Assembly (NCBI RefSeq): GCF_900104535.1
Contig: NZ_LT629710.1
Coordinates: 1,984,001-2,048,000 of the forward strand
DNA length: 64,000 nt
Direction: 5' to 3'
From: Nakamurella panacisegetis
GTDB taxonomy: Bacteria; Actinomycetota; Actinomycetes; Mycobacteriales; Nakamurellaceae
Shown: piece after piece, positions 19,946 through 28,300 of the stretch
Numbering within the stretch: the first letter of the stretch is position 1
How the letters are laid out: the number at the start of each line of letters is the position of its first letter
The notes under the pieces: model-generated
What the model saw: only the letters and a program-made list of their open reading frames with translations
Database searches by the model: none
What the model was told of the DNA's origin: nothing
Translations under genes and position numbers: made by a program

Positions 19946-22900
19946 CAGTGTCACCACCGGTGGGGAGGCCACGGAGGCCGGCCCGGTGGTGAATCGGTAC
20001 GTGCCGGATCCGACCGTGAAGACCGCCCGACCGCCGACGTTCTTCACGAACGTCACGCCGTCGGCGTCGGCGGCCAGGGTGCCGCCTTCGCGGACCACGT
20101 CACCGGCGGGCACCGGGATGGAGACCGTCGCGACCGAGCCGGTGGGAATGGTCGCGTCCAGGTCGACGCCACCGTCGGTCGGGTCGACGCGCCAGCTCGA
20201 GCTGATCTTCCCGTAGCGCGAATCGACCGTTCCGGCCCCGGTGGTGATACTCCCGCCGGGTCGAGGAACGATCGAGAACTTCTGGTAACCGGGCTGTTCC
20301 GGATCGCTGACGATCCCGCCGATGTTCTCGTACATCCAGTCGCCGACCGCGCCGAAGACGGCATGATCGGCCGAACTCCCGAGGACGTTGGGGTTGAAGG
20401 CGCCGTCGCTCGGCAGGATGTAGTCCCACCGTTCCCAGATCGTGGTGGCCCCCTTACCGATCATGTAGCCCCACGACGGATAGCTGGTCTGCTGCAGCAA
20501 CTGGTAGGCCAGATCGCTGCGGCCGATCTCGGTGAGGACGGGGAGAGCCCAGCCGGTTGCGGCGAATCCGGTGGTGAGGTGAACGCCGTTGGCCTGGATC
20601 TTGCCGACCAACTTGGCCCCGGCGGCGGACCGCAAGGAGGTGGGAACCAGGTCCGCGTACAGCGACATGACATAGGCGGCCTGGGTGTCCGGGTTGAGCG
20701 TGCCGTCCGACCCGATGATGTGGTGATCCACCATGGCTGCACTGATGGAACTGTGGATGGCCTCGAAGCGCCGGGCGTCATCGGACTTGCCGACGGCGGT
20801 CGCCATATCGGCGAGAACCATGGCGTCCCAGCCGAAGTAGGCGGTGGCGGTGAACGAACCGGGCGTGTTCTCGCCGCCGTTCATCCAGTCGCCGGCCGGC
20901 CCCATGTCGTCACCGAGCAGATATGTCCCGTTGCTGTGCGCCTCGAGGAAGAGCACCCACTTCTTCATCGCGTCGTAGTTCTCGGCGATGATGCTGGTGT
21001 CGCCGTACCGCTGCCACGACGCGTACGGGATCGCGATGATCACATCGCCCCATCCGCCGCCGTACCCGCCGCCGGTCAGTTGCGGGATGGCCGGTGCCAC
21101 GTTGTTGACCAGTCCGGAGGCAGCCTGCGTGTAGGTGACGTCATGCATCCACTTGCGGTAGAACTCCTCCATGTCGTAGTTGTAGGTCGCGATGTGCGAG
21201 GAGAAAGTGGCATCGCCCGCCCAGCCGAGGCGCTCGGCCCGCGCGTTGGTGTCGGTGGGAATGGACATCAGGTTGTTCTGCAAACTCCACGCGATATTGG
21301 ACTGCAATTTGTCGAGCATCGAATTGCCCGTCGCGAGCGTCCCGTTCGTCGGTACAGCCGATCCGATCGAGATGCCCGTGAAGTCCGCCAGTTGCGGCGT
21401 ACCCGGATACCCGGTGACCTCGAAATACCGGAAGCCGTGGTAGGTGAACCGCGGCTCGAAGGATTCCGCTCCGCTGCCGGCCAGGATGAAGGTGTCGGTC
21501 TGCAGAGCCAGGAACGGTGGTGATCCGGCCAGCAAATTGCCGGTGTAGAGCGAGCCGTCGGTGCTGACGTCCTGCGCATGCCGAAGCTTGATCGTCGTCC
21601 CGGAGGGTCCGGTGGCGGAGAACCGCACCACACCGGAGATCTCCTGTCCCAGATCGAATACCCAGATGCCGGGCCGGACCTCGCGGCGCGAGACCGGGGC
21701 GGTCTGCGCGACCGGGCGGATCGTCGGTCCGATCTGGGCGACGAGCACCTTCGGGTCGGCGGCCGAGGTGGCGACCGGCTTCCAGGTGTCCGCGTCGAAG
21801 CCGGGCTGATCCCAGCCCGTCGGGTCCGCACGGACGTCATCGGTTTCACCGTTGATGATGTCGGCCTGGACCAGGCTGCCGTGACCGGAGGACCACGTGC
21901 TGTCGGTCTTGATCTGCTGGGTCGTGCCGTCGTCGTAGGTGATCATCAGTTGGGCCCAGAACGCAGGCGAGTTGCCGAACTGGTTGGGCCCGAACCAGGC
22001 GACGTTCCCGGCGTACCACCCGGGCGCCAACTGCGCGCCGATCGTGTTCGGCCCGGTGCGGAGCTGAGAGGCGACATCGCTGCTCTGATAGTAGATCCGA
22101 TCGCGGTAGTCACTCGATCCGGGAGAAAGTCGGTCGTCATTGACCCAGTTGCCGTTCAGCCGAGCGCCGTAGTTTCCCTCGGCCGTGCTGTAGAGGGTGG
22201 CCTGCTTGATGTGGTCCGACGGCTGGTCGAGCGTGAAGTCCTTCCGGACGAGCGGCGTTCGGTCCTGATGCTGGGCCAGCATGACGTCGGCGTCGTGGAT
22301 CTGTAGGCCGTCGGCCACGTAGGTTCCACCGTCGAACACGGGCTGATCCGTGACGGTCAGATCCGAGTGGGCCAGCAACTTCTCGTCCGGCAACTGCGTC
22401 ACCGACAGGGCCGAGAAGATGGCGGTCTCGGTGTCGGTCTGGCGGAAGCCGATCCCTCCGGCCGGATGATTGGCCAGGTCGCGCTCGTCGATCTTCTGTC
22501 CGTCGATCCAGGTCGTGATGTGATCGCCCAGGAGTTCGACGGAGAGCTTGTGCGGCTTGTCGACGTCGGCGATCGGCACGATCGAAGTCGGGATCGGCAC
22601 TGCGGCCAGTTGCTCGTAGCCGCCACCAACACGCAGGTGGGGTTTGAAGAGCAACTGGCCGTTCCCGTCGAAATCGTTGAACTGCCACATGTAGGAATCG
22701 GACCCGGTGGCGCTCGAGTGGAGATAGACAGTGGCGGCCTGCGCGACGATCTGAAACGTGATGTCCACCCGGTAGTCGGCCCAGGCGTCACTGCCGTCGG
22801 CGACCAGCATCGGTGACGCGTTGGTGACAGTGAGGCCGTCCGGCCCTGGAGAGCCGCCGGAGAAAGGATTCTCGATCAAGCTTTGGTCGAGCAGCACGGA

Positions 22901-23824
22901 GCCGTCGGGAATGGCCACGACCTTCATGTTGCTGAAGACGGCGGTCTCGCTGGCCGTGGTGCGGAACCCGATTCCGCCGGACTTGTAGGTGGTGTCGGCC
23001 CGCTGGTCGATCTGTGTGCCGTCCAACCAGGTCGTGATGACCGAGCCGACCGCCGAGATCTTCAGGTGGTGCGCCTGGTGGAGAGTCGATGTCGGCACCA
23101 GAGTGGTCGGGATCGCGATCTGGTCCAGGACGGTGTAGCCGCCGTTGACGCGAAGGTGAGGCTTGAAATCGAGATGATCACCGTCGACGGCCAGCTGCCA
23201 CATGTAGGAGTTCGTGGCCTGGTTCGCGCGGAAATAGATGGTTGCGGTTTCGGCGACGATGCGCAGATCGGTATCGACGGAATAGTCGCTCCAGTCGGCA
23301 CCGATCACCTTAGTCGGAGAACCGACCCACTGGGCATCCGTGGCGGCATCGGTGAGCAGCCCGGTCAGGAAGGAACTCGGGGCGCTCCACGCACTGCCGG
23401 CGTGATCGGTGGCCGAGAGTACGCGCCAGTAGTACCTGGTGTCGGACGCCAGTGCCGGACCGGCGTAGCTGATATCCGACATGACACCGGAGGCCACCTC
23501 ACCGCTGTCCCACACGAGCGACGTGCCGCCGGCCAGATCGGCGGCGGTGCTCGCCACCTCGACCCGGTAGCTGTTCTGCACCACAGCGCGCACATCGGTG
23601 TGCAAGTGCCAGCTGAAGCCGATGTGGTCGGCGTCAACCCCCAGTGGCACGGTGGCGTCGTTCACGTGCAGATCGCTCACGGTCAGGGCCGTGCTCACCT
23701 CCTGGGCCGTCGCGGCGGCGGCCGTACCGGCGTTGCCGATCAGCAGGCCGGCCGCCAGGATGACGACGGCGCCGAGCGAGATGGCTCGGGACCGGTGCGC
23801 CGGGCGCCTGAGCAGAGTGGGCAC
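18587..23824 (-). CDS. Giant secreted multi-domain GH78 alpha-L-rhamnosidase (1745 aa)
   Basis: The start is GTG at 23824 (VPTLLRRPAHRSRA), with AAGG 8 nt upstream; further in-frame extension runs into an intergenic hairpin. Order: signal peptide (1-36); Fn3-like domain; two tandem LamG/jelly-roll-like modules (about 175-310 and 350-485) sharing SYMWQ, FKPHLRV-GGY and GGIGFR-T-ETA; rhamnosidase N domain (about 530-645, GNYGARLNG); concanavalin-like domain (GIWVFDLGQEISGVVRF); six-hairpin catalytic barrel with RAERLGWAGD near 860-871, retaining the catalytic Glu; Greek-key domain; then OmpL47-like and three Ig-like (Big_3-type) repeats (about 1290-1745). No LPXTG or other sorting motif follows. 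The last 450 residues are nearly duplicated in the upstream GH3 protein. It is expected to cleave L-rhamnosyl linkages outside the cell. Confidence 0.92.
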   Translation of the reverse strand: MPTLLRRPAHRSRAISLGAVVILAAGLLIGNAGTAAAATAQEVSTALTVSDLHVNDATVPLGVDADHIGFSWHLHTDVRAVVQNSYRVEVASTAADLAGGTSLVWDSGEVASGVMSDISYAGPALASDTRYYWRVLSATDHAGSAWSAPSSFLTGLLTDAATDAQWVGSPTKVIGADWSDYSVDTDLRIVAETATIYFRANQATNSYMWQLAVDGDHLDFKPHLRVNGGYTVLDQIAIPTTLVPTSTLHQAHHLKISAVGSVITTWLDGTQIDQRADTTYKSGGIGFRTTASETAVFSNMKVVAIPDGSVLLDQSLIENPFSGGSPGPDGLTVTNASPMLVADGSDAWADYRVDITFQIVAQAATVYLHSSATGSDSYMWQFNDFDGNGQLLFKPHLRVGGGYEQLAAVPIPTSIVPIADVDKPHKLSVELLGDHITTWIDGQKIDERDLANHPAGGIGFRQTDTETAIFSALSVTQLPDEKLLAHSDLTVTDQPVFDGGTYVADGLQIHDADVMLAQHQDRTPLVRKDFTLDQPSDHIKQATLYSTAEGNYGARLNGNWVNDDRLSPGSSDYRDRIYYQSSDVASQLRTGPNTIGAQLAPGWYAGNVAWFGPNQFGNSPAFWAQLMITYDDGTTQQIKTDSTWSSGHGSLVQADIINGETDDVRADPTGWDQPGFDADTWKPVATSAADPKVLVAQIGPTIRPVAQTAPVSRREVRPGIWVFDLGQEISGVVRFSATGPSGTTIKLRHAQDVSTDGSLYTGNLLAGSPPFLALQTDTFILAGSGAESFEPRFTYHGFRYFEVTGYPGTPQLADFTGISIGSAVPTNGTLATGNSMLDKLQSNIAWSLQNNLMSIPTDTNARAERLGWAGDATFSSHIATYNYDMEEFYRKWMHDVTYTQAASGLVNNVAPAIPQLTGGGYGGGWGDVIIAIPYASWQRYGDTSIIAENYDAMKKWVLFLEAHSNGTYLLGDDMGPAGDWMNGGENTPGSFTATAYFGWDAMVLADMATAVGKSDDARRFEAIHSSISAAMVDHHIIGSDGTLNPDTQAAYVMSLYADLVPTSLRSAAGAKLVGKIQANGVHLTTGFAATGWALPVLTEIGRSDLAYQLLQQTSYPSWGYMIGKGATTIWERWDYILPSDGAFNPNVLGSSADHAVFGAVGDWMYENIGGIVSDPEQPGYQKFSIVPRPGGSITTGAGTVDSRYGKISSSWRVDPTDGGVDLDATIPTGSVATVSIPVPAGDVVREGGTLAADADGVTFVKNVGGRAVFTVGSGTYRFTTGPASVASPPVVTLATTPGTPNGTNGWYTTPVTLTATATDASDPQPVVQAQIDGADWAQLSTPLPFTTDGTHTASVRARNAAGLISAPVGWTAKIDWTAPVSNVTFDAPSRTLTFAADDNTSGVAKVQYELPGGGWVAADGPIPVGATAMTVSYRAVDNAGNIEAAHQISVPRAGVTLLGSSTVASLGRSSVAVGGTVPLNVKVGGAGATPTGTVRVTSAGVQVGQATLVGGRATVSVRGSAFRPGPHTLKVAYSGNATYAESADTLALTVTKAASTTKITLSAAKVAYGSTNKVTVKVTATGVGPTGTVTIKDGRTTVGTGRLAAGTAVITLPIHVAVGTHTLTATYIGDASVNTSTASTRLVVVKAATTVKGKFTPARITTTTKATVAITATSKPSGTTAVGVVTVRVTAGGRTVTTTTVRLNQGKATATLPHLAAGTYTVTLAYRGSTLLAASTWKATVKVLR

Positions 23825-23906
23825 GAGTGGAACCTTTCGTGAAGCCGAGAGCCGAAGATTCAGGTTGGGGGGATGGCTTGCCGCAGAGGGAATATGCCTG
23901 GAAATC

Positions 23907-23944
23907 GGCGATTGCCCCGGATCCGCCGGACCGGGGCAATCGCC
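23907..23944 (-). terminator. Strong intercistronic hairpin between GH3 and GH78 genes
   Basis: A perfect 14-bp inverted repeat (GGCGATTGCCCCGG with its complement) around a 10-nt loop lies 14 nt after the GH3 stop and about 80 nt before the GH78 start. The downstream tract on the minus strand is only GATTTCC, so it may be a weak terminator, attenuator or mRNA-stabilising processing site. Confidence 0.6.
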
Positions 23945-23957
23945 TTTGCTCACCCGC

Positions 23958-25315
23958 TCAGCGAACGACCTTGACGGTGGCCTTCGAGGTCGAAGGTGCG
24001 AGCACCGTCGAGCCGGGATAGGCGAGAGTCACCGTGTAGGTGCCGACGGCCAGACGGGGGAGAGTTGCGGTGGCCTTGCCTCGAGTCAGGTGAACCGTGG
24101 TGGTGGCCTTGGCGTGGGATCCACTGGTGACCTTCACCGTGACCGTGCCGGAGGGCGTGGTCCCGGGAGCTCGGGTCGTGACGGTGACGGCGATCTTCGC
24201 CTTTGTCGTCGTGGTGATCCGGGTCGGTGTGACTTGGCCCTTGACGGTGCTGGCCGCCTTGACCACGACCAACTTGGTGGTGCCGACAGAGGTATTGACC
24301 GAAGGGTCGCCGCCGTAGGTGGCGGTGAGGGTGTGGGTCCCGACCGACAGGCGGGTCGGCAGCTTGACGACTACGGATCCGGCGGCCAGCCGGCCGACTC
24401 CGATGACCGTCCTCCCGTCCTTGATGGTCACCAGGCCGGTGCCGGTGACACCGGCCGCGGTCACCCTGACCGTCGCCCGCACCGTGGTGCCGTAGGCGAC
24501 GCGGGCCGAGGACAAGGTAATCCTGATGGCCGAGACCGCCTTCGTGACGGTCAGCGCCACGCTGTCGGACGATGCCGCGTAGACCGCGTTACCGCTGTAG
24601 GCGACCTTCAGCGTGTAGTGCCCGGTGCGGAACGTGCTGCCCTTGATGGTCAGCGTGGCCCTACCGCCGGTGAGGGTGGCCTGCCCGACCTGCACGCCAC
24701 CGGACGTCACCCGAATCGTGCCGCTGGGCGTTGCCCCCGACCCGCCGACCTTGACCGTCATGGCGACGGTTCCGCCGACCACGACCGAGCTCTTCGAGAG
24801 TGACGCGACCGTGCTGGAGTCCAGCAGGGTGACGCCGACCTTCGGCACCGAGACCTGATGCGTCGCTTCGATGTTGCCGGCCTTGTCGATGGCCCGGTAG
24901 TTGACCACGGCGGCGGCGTTGCCGACCGTCACCGATCCGAGGGTGGTGATCCATCCGCCACCCGGGAGTTGGTACTCGATGCGACTCACGCCCGACGTGC
25001 CGTCGGCTGCGGTGAAGGTGAGCGTGCGGGCGACATCGTCGAACGTGACGTTGGAGACCGGAGCCAGTTGGTCGATCTTCACCGACCAGGTCGACGCGGC
25101 CGAGGTGATGCCGGCGGCGTTGGTCGCCTGCACCCTCACGGTGTGGGTGCCGTCGGTGGTGAACTGCAACGGGGCCGAGATCTGCGCCCAGTCCGCTCCG
25201 TCCACCTGGGCCTGGACCATCGGGTTCGGGTCGACCGGATCGGTGGCGACGACGGCCAGTCGGACCGGTCCGGTGTACCAGCCGGTGGTGTTCGGCACCG
25301 CCGGGGTGGTCACGA
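23958..25315 (-). repeat. Shared Ig-like C-terminal module, copy B
   Basis: This encodes the last 450 residues of the GH3 protein: OmpL47-like domain (GWYTGPVRL, QVDGADWAQI, VSNVTFDD) and three Ig-like repeats (SSTVASL-KSSV, TLKVAYSGNA-YA, ITTTTKA). It is homologous in the same order to copy A at 18587-19945. Confidence 0.85.
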
Positions 25316-28300
25316 CCCGGACGGTCGGTGCGATCCCGACGGTGAGCGTGACGGTGGTGGTGGAGGCCTTGAACTTGCCGTCACCGGGGTAGGAAACGGT
25401 CAGGACGTGGGTACCCACGCCGAGGTCGGCGCCGATGCTCAGGTTCGCCGTTCCGTTCGACAACGCCTTGCTGCTCAGCGTTGTCGTCCCTTCCGAGATT
25501 GTCACCGTTCCGGTCGGCGTACCCCCGGTGCCGGTGACGTGCACCGTGGCCGTGGTGGCACCACCCACCGCAACCGCGGCCGGCGACAGGGTCGCCGTCG
25601 TGGTGGAGGCGGCGGCCTGGCCGTCGGCCGGAGTCACCTGCAGATCGAACAGATGCAGCTGGTTGCCGGCCTGATCGCTGGTCGAGGACGACGGGAGCGC
25701 CAGGTAGGCGACGGTCTTGGTGGGGTCCAGTGTGATCGTGGTCGAGAACAGGCTGACGTCGAGTGCGTCCGGGTAGCCACTGCCCGGCTTGGGATTCCAC
25801 TCGTGGGACGTGGCGACCAGTTCGTCCTGCGGGATCAGGGTCGAGTTCGTCCAGTTGTTGAGGGCCAGCGTGAACGGTGCCGAAGAACCGTCGGTGTAGA
25901 CGACGGTCCCGGTGCCCGTCCCATTGCCGTTGCTGGCGGCACCCAGGATCGAGACCGATTTGGCGGCCTGGTTGATCGCGATCCGTTGGCCGGACGCGAC
26001 CACGTTGTCCGGCGCACCGTCGGCGGCCGCCGGCCAGGTGTAGGTGATCCCGCCGTGCACGATCGGCTGACCGGGCACCACGCCGACCGCGGCGAGCCCC
26101 TGCTTGGAGTAGCTGAAGCCGGCGCCGTCGAAATTGGCGTTGCCCGGGTTCGAATGATCGCCGACGCCGACGTTCCCGAAGGCCTGGGCCAGCGAGGCGA
26201 ACAGGATGGGGATGGTCAGACTGGCTCCGTCGGTGGGCACGGCAACGCCGCCGATGGTCACCTGGAGGGCGACATCGACCGATGCCGAGGCCGCGGCGCT
26301 CCCGGCCGTCAGCGTGAACGGAACGTCGACCGATCCGCCGGCCGGCACGTGGACGGTGGCGGTCGCCGGGCTGGTCGTCACGCCGGTGGCGCCGGTCAGC
26401 ATGTAGGTCACGTCGGCGTCCGCGTCACCGCCGTTGTGCAGGTTCAGGTTGGCCGCGGCCGGGGTACCCGACTGGACCATGTCCGCGGTGGACGTGAGTT
26501 TTGCCGTGACGATCGATCCGACGGTGACCTGCAGGCCGTTCGAGGTCTGGTATCCGCCGTCCGCCGTGGCGGTGGCGGCCACCCGGAAGATCTGATTCAG
26601 GGTGCTGGACGGGGGCGTCACCAGCCAGGTCGTGGTGAGTTTGTCGGCCGGGGCGGCGCTGTCGAACGTCGAGGCGGTCTGCGCGGTGGCGGTCCAGCCC
26701 TCCGGGACATCCAGGCCGAGCTTGACGTTGGTCAAGGTCTGCGTGCCGCCGGTGGACAGCGTGGTGGTGACGACGTTGCCCTTGGTCGGGGTCAACCCCC
26801 CGGGCGCGGTGGCGACGGCCGAGCGGTTGCCGGCGGTCGCATCCAGGGTGAACCCGGCGGTCAACGGCAGATCACGGGACGAGTCGCCGACGTGGATCTG
26901 GTAGTCGCCCGGGGTGATCGTCCAGTTGTGGGCGGTGCTGTCCCAGATCTGAAGGTCGGACTGGGTCAGGGTGAACGTCACCGGTGTGCTGTCGCCCGCC
27001 GCGAGCGTGACCCGTTGGAAGCCCTTGAGTGTCTTCGGCGGTTCTCCGGCGGCGGTCGGGTAGCTCAGGTAGAGCTGGGCCACTTCCGAGCCGGTGGACG
27101 TCCCGGTGTTGGTGACGGTGGCTGTCACCTTGCGGCTGCCGTCGGCCGCGGGTGACCCGACCGCTATGTCGCTGAATCCGAAGCTGGTGTAGGACAACCC
27201 AAATCCGAACGGGAACAGCGGGGTCACGTTGTGCGCGTCGTACCAGCGGTAGCCGACGTCCAGGCCCTCGCTGTAGTCCAGGGTGCTGGTGTTGGTCGAG
27301 ACGTCGACGGTGCCGGGGTACTGCGTGGCGTCGGCCGTGGGCATCTGGGACATGCTCGCCGGCCACGTCTGGGGCAGCTTGCCCGACGGGTTCACGTCGC
27401 CGAACAGCACCGACGCGAGAGCAGCGCCGTTTGCCTGGCCGCCGTACCAGGACTCCACGACGGACGACACCGAGTCGAGCCATGGCATCAACACCGGGGC
27501 GCCGGTGTTCAGCACGACGACCGTCTTCGGGTTGGCCGCCGCGACGGCCGCGACCAGATCGTCCTGAGCCCCGGGGAGCGTCAGGTTCTGACGGTCGCCG
27601 TCCTCCATCTCGTCGTCGTTGACCACGACGACGGCCACGTCAGCGGTCTTGGCCGCGGCGGCGGCGGCCGCGATGGCGTCCACGTCCGGGGTCTGCCAGC
27701 CGAGGGTGACCGAGCCGTTGGTGGGCGGGCTGCTCGGGGTGCCGGCGACCGGCCCGGTGGCGCTGTTGATCGGCTGGTAGTTCTCGACCGTGATCGGGGT
27801 CTTCTGACCTCCGACCAGGTGGATGGCCGACGTGCCCGGGCCGTACTGGGCCCAGTCGTTGAAGACGGACTGGCCGCCCAGGGTCATCCGGACACCGCCG
27901 GTGTTGGCCATCGAGAAGGTGTACGTCCCGGTGACCGGGGCGGTCAGGAAACCGGTCCAGCGGACCGAGAACCCGGCCGCGTTGACGCCCGGGCCGGGGG
28001 CCTGGGTGTAGTGGTCGTCGATATTCGGCTCGATCTGGGTCAGGGCAGGAGTGCCGGACAGGTCCAGGTTGTTGAAGTACTCGGCGGTGAGGCCGGGCTT
28101 GCCGTCGACCGACGTGAACTCCGCCGTCGGGACCGTGCTCAGTTTTTCGGTGGTGCCGGGCACGTGGAGACCGCCGCGGGACAGCGCGACCTGCCCTCCG
28201 GAGCCGTCCGAGTGGTACACGTTGAACTCGGCGATCGACCACCAGCTGCTGCTGGTCCCGGTCTGGATGACCTTGACGTAGCGGGCCGAGCTGGTGGCGA

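Noticed and set aside
23825-23953. N-terminal extension of the 1745-aa rhamnosidase
   Set aside because: It would translate the intercistronic hairpin and place residues before a good signal peptide; the GTG at 23824 fits better.
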